Origin: DTU089 sp964421815
Lineage (GTDB): Bacteria; Bacillota; Clostridia; Oscillospirales; Acutalibacteraceae
Assembly: GCA_964421815.1 (NCBI GenBank)
Contig: CAYQYT010000001.1
Span: 251,642-315,641, forward strand
Length of the DNA: 64,000 nt
Direction: 5' to 3'
Shown here piece by piece: positions 36,674 to 44,142 of this stretch; position 1 is the stretch's first letter; the number at the start of each line of letters is the position of its first letter. Made by a program: the position numbers and the translations under genes. A model generated the notes under the pieces. It was given only the letters and a program-made list of their open reading frames with translations. It did no database searches and had not been told where the DNA came from.

Positions 36674-37786
36674 TCAGTTTTCCTTATTTGCCTGCATTTT
36701 AAGATATGCGTTAATAAATCCGTCAATATCGCCGTCCATAACCGCGTTGATATTACCGTTTTCAAAACTTGTTCTGTGGTCCTTTGCAAGAGTGTAGGGC
36801 ATAAATACGTAGGAACGGATCTGACTGCCCCATGCAATTTCCTTTTGAACACCCTTGATATCGCTGATTTTGTCAAGATGCTCACGCTCTTTGATTTCAA
36901 TGAGTTTTGATTTGAGCATACGCAATGCAACCTCGCGGTTCTGGTGTTGGCTTCTTTCAACCTGGCAGGAGCAAACAATACCCGTGGGAATATGTGTAAG
37001 ACGAACTGCGGAGGAGGTTTTGTTAACTTTCTGTCCACCCGCACCCGATGAGCGATAAACATCCATTTTAATATCTTCGGGAGCAATTTCAACTTCTATG
37101 CTGTCATCAATTTCGGGCATAACCTCCAAGGAAGCGAAAGAGGTGTGTCTTCTTCCCGATGCGTCAAAGGGGGAAACACGGACAAGTCTGTGAATACCGC
37201 TTTCGCTTTTCATATAGCCGTAAGCATTTTCGCCCTCAATGAGAATAACTGCGGATTTAAGACCCGCCTCGTCGCCGTCAAGATAGTCAAGAGTTGAAAC
37301 CTTGAAGCCGTGGCGCTCACCCCAACGGTTGTACATACGGAAAAGCATCTGCGCCCAGTCCTGAGCCTCGGTTCCGCCGGCACCTGCGTGGAAAGTGAGG
37401 ATTGCATTGTTTTTGTCATACTCACCTGTGAGAAGTGTTGAGAGGGTCATGGCATCAAGGGAATTGACAAATCCGTTAACACCCTCGCGACATTCGTCGA
37501 AAAGGCTTTCATCCTCTTCTTCGTTGGCAAGTTCAATGAGGGTCAATGTGTCATCAAAATCACCCACAAGGTCATCGTATGCCTTGATTTTGTTTTTAAG
37601 GGAAGCCATGTGCTGTGTGATTTTCTGGGAGCGCTGAATATCGTCCCAAAAGCCGTCCTTTGCACTTTCGGCTTCAAGTTCTGCCACTTCGTCCTTCATT
37701 TTTTGAAGACCCAGGGCTTCCGCAAGGTCTTTCAATTTGTCCTCATAGGACAAAAGTTCAAGTCTTAATTCTTCAAATTGAAGCAT
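36674..37786 (-). CDS. prfB: Peptide chain release factor 2 (no programmed frameshift)
   Basis: Class I release factor of 370 residues reading UGA and UAA stops. It carries the peptidyl-hydrolysis motif GGQ within SSGAGGQKVNKTSS and the RF2 stop-recognition motif SPF in VSPFDASGRRHTSF. Unusually compared with most bacterial prfB genes, the frame is open from a good start: the ATG at 37786 behind an AAAGGA SD runs straight into the conserved LEAESAKDGFWDD region, so no in-frame UGA autoregulatory frameshift is needed. Malic enzyme follows 2 bases after its stop. Confidence 0.96.
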   Translation of the reverse strand: MLQFEELRLELLSYEDKLKDLAEALGLQKMKDEVAELEAESAKDGFWDDIQRSQKITQHMASLKNKIKAYDDLVGDFDDTLTLIELANEEEDESLFDECREGVNGFVNSLDAMTLSTLLTGEYDKNNAILTFHAGAGGTEAQDWAQMLFRMYNRWGERHGFKVSTLDYLDGDEAGLKSAVILIEGENAYGYMKSESGIHRLVRVSPFDASGRRHTSFASLEVMPEIDDSIEVEIAPEDIKMDVYRSSGAGGQKVNKTSSAVRLTHIPTGIVCSCQVERSQHQNREVALRMLKSKLIEIKEREHLDKISDIKGVQKEIAWGSQIRSYVFMPYTLAKDHRTSFENGNINAVMDGDIDGFINAYLKMQANKEN

Positions 37787-37878
37787 ATATATTTTTCCTT
37801 TCAAAAGTGATTGTGTTTTGTAATGTAATTTTTATTAACGCATAACAACCTCTTGATTACATATTTTTACGAATAAAT

Positions 37879-37907
37879 ATTATACCTAAAATATTATTGT
37901 ATGTAAA
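37879..37907 (-). promoter_or_regulatory. Promoter of prfB-malic enzyme
   Basis: On the minus strand, TTTACA (37907-37902), 17 bases, perfect TATAAT (37884-37879); leader of about 85 nt before the prfB ATG. Confidence 0.6.
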
Positions 37908-37931
37908 GGAAATATTTATATTTTTATAAAA

Positions 37932-37970
37932 AAATACGGAACTTCGCCTGACTTGTCAAACGAAGTTCAA
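37932..37970 (-). terminator. Terminator after the FAD/Rieske oxidoreductase gene
   Basis: GAACTTCG (37939-37946) pairs with CGAAGTTC (37961-37968). Read on the minus strand it is followed by CGTATTTTTTTATA, a good T-tract. Confidence 0.75.
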
Positions 37971-37981
37971 TTTTTAATGTG

Positions 37982-39277
37982 CTATTTTAAATTTTTGTTT
38001 GCAGGGGTTTCCAAAACTTTGCCCTTTTCCGTGAATCTTGAGCCGTGGCAAGCACAGTCCCAGGTGTGTTCCGCCCTGTTCCATTTTAAAGCACAGCCTA
38101 AATGGGAGCATCTTTTGGGGGTGGGTGTGAGAAGGTTTTTTACACTTTCAAATCCGTTTACAAAAAGTTGGGGCTTTAAGATACTCCGTGAGGGGTCAAA
38201 GGCTTTTGCGTAGGGGTTTTCCTTTTGGGTGATTAAATCACTTATAATCATTGCGCTTACCATTGCACCGGTCATGCCCCATTTGTTAAAGCCCGTTGCG
38301 ACAAATAAATCCTTTGAGTCTTTATGGTAGGGTCCGATGTAGGGGATGCCGTCAAGACTCATACAGTCCTGGGTAGCCCAATGAGCAATTTCCTTGCTTT
38401 TGGGGTAATTGTTTTTTGCAAAATCCCGAAGTTCCTGCCAATTACCGCCCTTTTTGCCGGTTTTGTGACTGCCCCCGCCCAATAGGAGTAAATTTTCATA
38501 ATTTCTGAAAGACAGTCCCTTTTCATTTTCGTCAACATACATTCCGTTGACATTTTGGGCATTTTCCAGGGCTATAACATAGGAGCGGTGTTGGTAGAGT
38601 TTCATAAAATAAAGCCCGTGACTGTTTATTATGGGAAAATGGGTGGCTATAACCGCCTTTTTGAAAGTGATTTTTCCCCCGGGGGTAACTGCGTTGTTCC
38701 CGTCAAAATACTTTACAAATGTGTTTTCGTAAATTCTTAAATTCTCAACAATTCCTTTCACGAATTTTAGGGGATTGAATTGCGCCTGGTTTTTAAATTT
38801 AATTGCACCAACGGGTTTAATGGGGATGGGTAATTTATCTTGAAATTCCGCGTCACAGCCTATTTTCCAAAGGGCTTTCAGTTCCTCGTCAATTAAGTCC
38901 ATATCATTGAGGGAATAGACAAAATTGTCCTTTTTTTCAAAATCACAGGGTATCTTTTTGCAGAGTTTTTCATATTCCGAAAGTGCCTGTTGATTCGCGT
39001 GCAAATATATTTTTGCACTTTCAAAGCCATTGCTTTTTAAGATTTTTCCGTAACAAAAGCCGTGTTGACTTGTGATTTTGGCGGTTGTGTTGCCGCTGAC
39101 TTTCTGACAGATTCTTTCTTTTTCCGCAATAACACAGTTCACACCGCTTTCTTTTAATTTATATGCAGTCAGTATGCCCGCAAGTCCGCCGCCCACAATG
39201 AGAACATCGGTTTTTATATCTTCTTCAAGGGTGGGGTAGGAGGGTGGAAGTGCGGTTTTTTGCCAGATTGATTCCAT
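37982..39277 (-). CDS. FAD-dependent oxidoreductase with C-terminal Rieske [2Fe-2S] domain
   Basis: A 431-residue protein: a DAO-type FAD domain starting with VLIVGGGLAGILTAYKL (about residues 29-45), a substrate region, and a C-terminal Rieske domain with both ligand pairs, CSHLGC and CACHGS, in the last 60 residues. Such proteins use FAD plus a Rieske cluster, but their substrates are mostly unknown (amine or amino-acid oxidation is a possibility). I start at ATG 39277, which lies one base after the stop of the 91-residue gene at 39279-39554 (TGATATG), so the two are translationally coupled. No signal peptide. The gene ends at a terminator. Confidence 0.88.
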   Translation of the reverse strand: MESIWQKTALPPSYPTLEEDIKTDVLIVGGGLAGILTAYKLKESGVNCVIAEKERICQKVSGNTTAKITSQHGFCYGKILKSNGFESAKIYLHANQQALSEYEKLCKKIPCDFEKKDNFVYSLNDMDLIDEELKALWKIGCDAEFQDKLPIPIKPVGAIKFKNQAQFNPLKFVKGIVENLRIYENTFVKYFDGNNAVTPGGKITFKKAVIATHFPIINSHGLYFMKLYQHRSYVIALENAQNVNGMYVDENEKGLSFRNYENLLLLGGGSHKTGKKGGNWQELRDFAKNNYPKSKEIAHWATQDCMSLDGIPYIGPYHKDSKDLFVATGFNKWGMTGAMVSAMIISDLITQKENPYAKAFDPSRSILKPQLFVNGFESVKNLLTPTPKRCSHLGCALKWNRAEHTWDCACHGSRFTEKGKVLETPANKNLK

Positions 39278-39278
39278 A

Positions 39279-39554
39279 TCAGGCGTCCTGTATGTCCGCG
39301 GCGGTAAGGTCGTTTTCCACATTATCCCTGCCCAAGTCCGTGTCAATAACAGGGTATGACTTTGAAATGGGCTTTTCCTGACTGAATGGTGTTGAGTGGT
39401 AAACTTTCTGTGTTGCTCCGTGGGTATCGGCTATAATGGGATTCGCTCCGTCCTTTCCGCTTTTTGCTTTGCCCTGTATTTCGGGTACGTGGGGCACCGT
39501 GTTTCTTTCTTTTGTATGTGTTCGTTGGGGACGTTTCATTCCTTTTTTTGACAT
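39279..39554 (-). CDS. Small conserved-looking basic/polar protein coupled to Rieske oxidoreductase
   Basis: A 91-residue soluble protein, strongly polar and Lys/Thr/Pro-rich, with no membrane segment, Cys or known motif. Notable pieces are KERNTVPHVPEIQGKAKSGK, GANPIIADTHGATQKVYHST and the acidic end ENDLTAADIQDA. The start at 39554 has the SD GAGGTG 7 bases upstream. Its stop is one base from the start of the FAD/Rieske gene, which argues for a functional partnership, for instance as a subunit or substrate. I do not recognise the family. Confidence 0.65.
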   Translation of the reverse strand: MSKKGMKRPQRTHTKERNTVPHVPEIQGKAKSGKDGANPIIADTHGATQKVYHSTPFSQEKPISKSYPVIDTDLGRDNVENDLTAADIQDA

Positions 39555-39589
39555 AAATTTCACCTCGGGAATATCTTTCCCAAATAACA

Positions 39590-39630
39590 AAGAAAAACAC
39601 TCTTTGCATTGAAAAATACAAAGAGTGCTG
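39590..39630 (-). terminator. Terminator after the GH51 gene
   Basis: CACTCTTTG (39598-39606) pairs with CAAAGAGTG (39619-39627); on the minus strand it runs into TTTTTCTTTG. It closes the arabinofuranosidase unit before the small-protein/Rieske pair. Confidence 0.75.
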
Positions 39631-39670
39631 AGTGATATTTAATTTAAAAACCAATGCCCCTCAATATCCG

Positions 39671-41161
39671 TCATTTTTTCAACCTTATAACATTCCAACT
39701 GAAAGGTTTAAGTTCAGCAGTAAGCAAGGCACCGTCCATAGTGGGCAGGGGATTGTTATGGGGCTTAACCGCCACATTGTCAAAGGTGTTTTCCGCTTTT
39801 TTGTCGTAGCCGTCCATTGAGATGAACTCAAAGGGTTTATAGCCGTCAAAGTCCATTAAATTTACATCCAGTATCACTTTGTCATCAAGGCTTTTGTTAA
39901 CGCAGAAAATAGTCATTTCTTCCTTTTCTTCGTCAAAGGTTGCAATGGATTCAATGTAGGGTACATCGGAAAAATTCTTGCTGTCATATTTTTCGCAATC
40001 AATAAGGGGTAGAAGTGCCGAGCCTCTGCCGTAGTTTGAAAGGTGCATAAAGGGGAAGAAAATAGTCTGCTCAAAAACACCGCCCCCCGTTTTTGTGAAA
40101 ATGGGCGCAATAACATTTACAAGTTGTGCAAGACAGGCAATTTTGATTCTGTCGCAATGGCGGAGAATTGTTATGAGCATTGAGCCCACAAGAAGCGCAT
40201 CCTCAAAATTATAAATATCTTCCAATATGGAAGGCGCAACACTCCATTTGTCAAATGGGGTATTGTGTGAATGATACCACACATTCCACTCGTCAAAGGA
40301 CAAATTGATTTTCTTTTTTGAACGTCTTTTTGCTTTTACATAGTCACAGGCGCAAATAACGGAATAAATGAAATTATCAAGTTCAAGGCTCTTTGCAAGG
40401 AAATCGGGAGTGTCATCCGCGTGATTGCCGTAGTATTGATGCAGGGAAACGTAGTCAATACTGTCGTAGGCAATATCAAGGCTTTCTGTTTCCCACTTGC
40501 CGAATGTGGGGGAGTGTATGCTGGAAGAACCGCAAAGGACAGTTTCAATGGAATCGTCCGTCCATTTCATCATTTTTGAGGCTTCAAGAGCAACTCTGCC
40601 GTATTCTGTTGCGGTTTTGGCTCCCATTTGCCAACCCCCGTCCATTTCATTGCCCAGGCACCAAAGTTTTATGTTGTGGGGTTCTTTTACACCGTGGGAA
40701 ATTCTCAAATCCGACCAATATGTACCGCCTTTGTGGTTGCAGTATTCCACAAGGTTGCGGGCTTCCTCGGGACCGCGGGTACCGAGATTAACCGCCATCA
40801 TACATTGTGCATTTGCCTTTTTGCACCAGGCGAGGAATTCGTTTGTGCCGAAATAGTTGGGCTCCGTTGTACCCCAAGCCAGATCCAGCCTTTTTGGGCG
40901 GCTTTCAAGGGGACCAACACCGTCCTCCCAATTATAGCCGGAAACGAAATTTCCTCCCGGGTAACGTACAATGGGAACATTTAGTTTTTTAACAAGATCT
41001 ATAACATCTTTTCTGAATCCGTTTTCATCGGCGGTGGGGTGGTCGGGCTCATAAATACCGCCGTAAACGGCTCTGCCCAGGTGTTCAATAAAAGAGCCGT
41101 AAACTCTTTTATCAATTTCTCCTATGCGAAACTCTTTTGCCAAAGTGATTTTTGCTTTCAT
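39671..41161 (-). CDS. Alpha-L-arabinofuranosidase, glycoside hydrolase family 51
   Basis: A 496-residue retaining enzyme that removes terminal arabinofuranose from arabinan or arabinoxylan oligosaccharides. The (beta/alpha)8 domain has the family opening RVYGSFIEHLGRAVYGGIYEP and VRYPGGNFVSGYNWEDGVGP. The acid/base is Glu172 in WCLGNEMDG and the nucleophile Glu291 in LSFDEWNVW. A C-terminal beta-sandwich closes the protein. No signal peptide, as is usual for cytoplasmic GH51. Start at 41161 behind GTGAGG. It has its own promoter and terminator. Confidence 0.96.
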   Translation of the reverse strand: MKAKITLAKEFRIGEIDKRVYGSFIEHLGRAVYGGIYEPDHPTADENGFRKDVIDLVKKLNVPIVRYPGGNFVSGYNWEDGVGPLESRPKRLDLAWGTTEPNYFGTNEFLAWCKKANAQCMMAVNLGTRGPEEARNLVEYCNHKGGTYWSDLRISHGVKEPHNIKLWCLGNEMDGGWQMGAKTATEYGRVALEASKMMKWTDDSIETVLCGSSSIHSPTFGKWETESLDIAYDSIDYVSLHQYYGNHADDTPDFLAKSLELDNFIYSVICACDYVKAKRRSKKKINLSFDEWNVWYHSHNTPFDKWSVAPSILEDIYNFEDALLVGSMLITILRHCDRIKIACLAQLVNVIAPIFTKTGGGVFEQTIFFPFMHLSNYGRGSALLPLIDCEKYDSKNFSDVPYIESIATFDEEKEEMTIFCVNKSLDDKVILDVNLMDFDGYKPFEFISMDGYDKKAENTFDNVAVKPHNNPLPTMDGALLTAELKPFSWNVIRLKK

Positions 41162-41196
41162 ACTACATACCTCACAATCCAAGATATTACAATTTC

Positions 41197-41225
41197 AATA
41201 TATCATAAAATACAGTAAAGAGCAA
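41197..41225 (-). promoter_or_regulatory. Promoter of the GH51 gene
   Basis: On the minus strand, TTGCTC (41225-41220), 17 bases, TATATT (41202-41197) with an upstream TGA (extended -10). It lies about 36 bases before the start codon. Confidence 0.6.
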
Positions 41226-41284
41226 TAAAAAAATACCGCCTGCTCCGATATGGACGGAGGGACAATTTTATTTTGTTATAGCGG

Positions 41285-41360
41285 AAAAATAAAATATAAA
41301 TAACCCTTGACAGTCGCTTTCTCGTCACGATACCGTCAAGGGTTATTTATGTTCTATTTT
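41285..41360. repeat. Long inverted repeat (26-bp arms)
   Basis: Left arm at 41285-41311 and right arm at 41335-41360 match at 24 of 26 positions, including the perfect core ATAAATAACCCTTGAC / GTCAAGGGTTATTTAT, around a loop of about 23 bases. It lies upstream of the GH51 promoter. It could be a terminator for minus-strand read-through (T-rich flank), a protein-binding palindrome or a mobile-element end. Confidence 0.75.
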
Positions 41361-41800
41361 AATATCTAACATCTTTTTATGTACCTCTCTTTCATTGATT
41401 AAGACCTGTGCTCCACTCTCTACGAAAACCCTTTCAAAACCCTCTCTTTATATGCGTATCTATATACATTCTCGTAAGTGAGAAACCCTTTGTTTTGAAA
41501 TCTCTTTCATTATGTGAAGTTTTCAGTCTTTCGGTTCTTTTACCTTGTGTTTTTGTTCCCCGAACCGTAGGTCTTTCACCGGAACATCGGAATCACTCTT
41601 TCTTAAATTATTTTGTTTAAGATTAGGTTTACATGTACATTGGACTCACTCTTTCATTTTATTTTGATTAGGTTACCTGTACATTGGACTCACCCTTTCT
41701 TTGTCTATATAATAGCACGAAAAAAACGGTTTTTCAATATGTAATCTTGTATAAAGTTCACATAAATTATATGTATAAAACAGAGTCTTTTGTGAATGAA
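41361..41800. other. AT-rich intergenic region with degenerate tandem repeats
   Basis: No convincing ORF. Between about 41578 and 41700 a unit centred on GTACATTGGACTCACTCTTTC recurs: GGAACATCGGAATCACTCTTTC, ATGTACATTGGACTCACTCTTTC is followed after AT-rich filler and GATTAGGTTAC by a third copy ending CACCCTTTC. Spacing is about 45-60 bases. A weaker relative (CTGTGCTCCACTCTCTAC) lies near 41405. The role is unknown. Confidence 0.55.
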
Positions 41801-41823
41801 CGATGAATTGTTGTGTTAAATTA

Positions 41824-41852
41824 TTGACAATCTTTTTCCTTTGTGATAAAAT
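41824..41852 (+). promoter_or_regulatory. Strong promoter with no coding gene downstream
   Basis: TTGACA (41824-41829), exactly 17 bases, TAAAAT (41847-41852). The downstream gene lies on the other strand, so this promoter probably makes a short non-coding RNA. Confidence 0.65.
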
Positions 41853-41858
41853 AAATTC

Positions 41859-41935
41859 GTTGTTCGGTTGCAAAACCGAGTTTTTTGTGGAAAAATAAGT
41901 TCCCGAGTGCATTGATTGCTTTCGGGAACATTTTT
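41859..41935 (+). ncRNA. Candidate small RNA
   Basis: From the predicted start near 41859 the RNA meets TCGGTT-GCAA-AACCGA (41864-41879) followed by six T (41881-41886), a compact terminator-like hairpin. If that is read through, GTTCCCGA / TCGGGAAC (41899-41906 and 41922-41929) followed by ATTTTTATA is a second. The product would be about 30 or 75 nt. The second hairpin may instead serve as the terminator of the minus-strand phosphatase-like gene. Confidence 0.4.
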
Positions 41936-41944
41936 ATATACTCA

Positions 41945-42733
41945 TTATATTAAGCCGTAAAAGTGAACGATGTTCATATCTTCCGGCATATAAAGTCCGT
42001 GGCTACCGCAACCGCCGTCGATTTCGTGGCATCCGTGGTCGGGAGCAAAACCTATGAGGGTTTTATGGTTTTTCCAATTTTCTTTTACTGCATTTGCCAA
42101 AGTGGAAAATGCGGCAATATTATGTTTAAGTGCTTCAATGGACTCCTTGCCCTCGGGGGCATAGCGGTGCATTGTGCCGTCATAGTTTCCGTTGTAAACG
42201 GCTATTAAATCATATTTGTCCTCTTTTATAAGTTCAAGGGCCTTTTCGTTTGCCTCGTCGGGAGTTTCAACAATGAAATAGTCCATTTCTCTTTCAAGGA
42301 AAATTTTCGACATACTGTCATTTCCCGTTGAAACGATACAGGGTTTTTTACCTGCCCGAATGAGAGCGTCAAAAACAGAATCGGTTTTTATAACGGGTTT
42401 CGTGTAGGACTGTATTCCGTGTACTTCCGGTTGAGCCCCCGTGTACATTGTGCCGAAACATACGGGAGTAACGGAGGGCATAACGGCTTGCAAAGGAAGT
42501 GTAAGGCTTGTGTTGAGCATTACGGGAGTGAAAAGGGGAGCATATTTTTCAAAAATCCAGAGGGCAACCGCATCGGGATTGTACATAAGTACCCTATCAA
42601 CATTTTGACCCTTGCAAAGTTCGGTTATTGCCTCCAGAGGTTCATCTGCACATTGGGGCTTTTCAATGCCCAAAGCGTTGCAAAGGGAGGCGGCGACACC
42701 GGTCAGTTTAAGTTCACAAAATACATCTTGCAT
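41945..42733 (-). CDS. Alkaline-phosphatase-superfamily protein (nucleotide pyrophosphatase/phosphodiesterase-like)
   Basis: A 262-residue protein. PSVTPVCFGTMYTGAQPEVHGI holds the nucleophile-Thr type pattern of the superfamily (SVTPxxxxxMxTGxxPxxHG), and FAPDHGCHEIDGGCGSHG carries the metal-binding Asp-His and final His. It is shorter than typical nucleotide pyrophosphatases and lacks a signal peptide, so it is probably a cytoplasmic phosphodiesterase or phosphomutase-like enzyme of unknown substrate. SD AAGAAGGTG. Its own promoter precedes it. Confidence 0.78.
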   Translation of the reverse strand: MQDVFCELKLTGVAASLCNALGIEKPQCADEPLEAITELCKGQNVDRVLMYNPDAVALWIFEKYAPLFTPVMLNTSLTLPLQAVMPSVTPVCFGTMYTGAQPEVHGIQSYTKPVIKTDSVFDALIRAGKKPCIVSTGNDSMSKIFLEREMDYFIVETPDEANEKALELIKEDKYDLIAVYNGNYDGTMHRYAPEGKESIEALKHNIAAFSTLANAVKENWKNHKTLIGFAPDHGCHEIDGGCGSHGLYMPEDMNIVHFYGLI

Positions 42734-42779
42734 AATAGCACCTTCTTAAAAATATTGGGTTCGACTCTTTTCGGCTATA

Positions 42780-42808
42780 ATTGTAGCACACAATTTTACG
42801 GATTACAA
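42780..42808 (-). promoter_or_regulatory. Promoter of the alkaline-phosphatase-superfamily gene
   Basis: On the minus strand, TTGTAA (42808-42803), 17 bases, TACAAT (42785-42780) preceded by TGC (extended -10); leader of about 40 nt. Confidence 0.6.
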
Positions 42809-42874
42809 TGACATATCAACATTCTTTTTTATTATTCATATACTGTTGTAAAACTTAAAAAGGAGAATGATATT

Positions 42875-43041
42875 ATGACCGATTTCTTTGACCTGTGTTC
42901 CGTGTTTAAAAGACGTGCGGATGCGGTGGCTTTTGTTAAGGGGAGTTCCTGACGATTTCACAACACAGCCCTCGGGAAATTCCGGAGAAAAAATTGCCTG
43001 CGGAGTCATTAAATCTGTTTTTAGGTATTGAAAAAAAACTC
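42875..43041 (+). pseudogene. Short frameshifted ORF behind a strong SD
   Basis: AAAAAGGAG lies 8 bases before ATG 42875, which opens MTDFFDLCSVFKRRADAV and ends at a TGA after 25 codons. Shifting frame near 42948 gives a continuation PDDFTTQPSGNSGEKIACGV ending at 43041. The good SD with a short broken frame suggests a decayed gene start; the family is not recognisable. It could also simply be a short translated leader. Confidence 0.35.
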
Positions 43042-43086
43042 AAAGAGACATAATATAAAACGTAATAAATTTACGGGGTGTTGAAA

Positions 43087-44070
43087 ATGAAGTATCTTGA
43101 TATAGGTTTGAGAAACGAAGTATATGGGGACGGAAAACACGATGATTCCGCCGCAATTCAGAACTGCCTTGACGAAATGCGGGACGGGGGAACAATACAT
43201 TTCCCCGCGGGAGTTTATCTTCTTTCTTCCACTTTGATTTTTTATTCCAATCAGCATCTTTATTTTGAAGATGGGGCAACTCTTTTGCGTTCTGCGGAGA
43301 GTGAAACTGTTACAAGATATCTTCTTGCCTCATATTCCGACTCCGTAACGGGCGGTTATGAGGGTACTCACGATGTTAAAATAACGGGTTGCACCTTTGA
43401 CGGCAACAGGAAACTTACGGAAAAAACGACCCTGCTTAATACGGTGCATTGCAGGAATATTACAATAGAGAACTGTACTTTTGTAAATTGTTCCGAGTGG
43501 CATTGCATTGAGATTAACTCCTCGGAAAACGTGCTTGTTACAAACTGCATTTTCGACGGCCCCTCATACACTGCAATGAGGGAGGATTTGACAAGTGAAC
43601 TTATTCAACTTGATGCTCCGAGAACCTGGACCTACGGCCCTGTTTACGATTATACGGGAAAACTGATTGAATTTTTACCCGATGAAACACCCTGTAAAAA
43701 TATACATATTGAACATAATATTTTCAGGTGCGACGGATTTACCGCTATAGGTCACCACGGGGACGACGCACATACGGGTATCAAAATAAACGGTAACTCT
43801 TTTATGGGTTCTTCGGGCAAAGACGGCAAAAGCAGGGGCTATATTACATTTCTGGAATTGGTTTCAGGTGTTGAAATCACAAATAATACTTTCTTTTCCG
43901 TTCCTGAGAAAACAGCGCTTCATTACGGCATTGTAATAAAAAATCCCGAAAAGACAGCCTGTATTGCTGAGAACAATAAATTTATCGGCTATTTTGACGA
44001 GTATTTCACGGGCGGAATAACTTATAAAAATAATACCGTGAAAGATTGGGAAGAACCGGAAAAGAATTAA
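43087..44070 (+). CDS. Right-handed parallel beta-helix protein (pectate-lyase-like fold)
   Basis: A 327-residue protein opening with the fold signature YGDGKHDDSAAIQNCLDEM and FPAGVYLLSSTLIF. Regular beta-helix coils follow (GTHDVKITGCTFDGN, CRNITIENCTFVNCS, ENVLVTNCIFDG, VEITNNTFFSV). No signal peptide is present. The fold is shared by pectate lyases, GH28 and epimerases; I cannot see a GH28 catalytic motif, although CDGFTAIGHHGDDAHTGI is rich in possible catalytic residues. Given the glycosidases around it, a role in polysaccharide breakdown is reasonable but unproven. Start 43087 is chosen for its position after GGGGTG. Confidence 0.75.
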   Translation: MKYLDIGLRNEVYGDGKHDDSAAIQNCLDEMRDGGTIHFPAGVYLLSSTLIFYSNQHLYFEDGATLLRSAESETVTRYLLASYSDSVTGGYEGTHDVKITGCTFDGNRKLTEKTTLLNTVHCRNITIENCTFVNCSEWHCIEINSSENVLVTNCIFDGPSYTAMREDLTSELIQLDAPRTWTYGPVYDYTGKLIEFLPDETPCKNIHIEHNIFRCDGFTAIGHHGDDAHTGIKINGNSFMGSSGKDGKSRGYITFLELVSGVEITNNTFFSVPEKTALHYGIVIKNPEKTACIAENNKFIGYFDEYFTGGITYKNNTVKDWEEPEKN

Positions 44071-44090
44071 AGAATCACCAAAATATTAAA

Positions 44091-44122
44091 AGAAGGCTTT
44101 CGCGAGTTGAAAGCCTTCTTTG
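44091..44122. terminator. Bidirectional terminator
   Basis: AGAAGGCTTTC (44091-44101) pairs perfectly with GAAAGCCTTCT (44109-44119), T- and A-rich flanks on both sides, serving the convergent beta-helix and metallophosphatase genes. Confidence 0.88.
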
Positions 44123-44142
44123 TTATATTCGGAATATTAAAT

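Noticed and set aside
36674..37804. Programmed frameshift in prfB
   Set aside because: The frame is open from a good ATG; no in-frame UGA or CUUUGA slippery site is needed.
41578..41700. CRISPR array
   Set aside because: Repeat units are degenerate, only three, unevenly spaced, and no cas genes are present.
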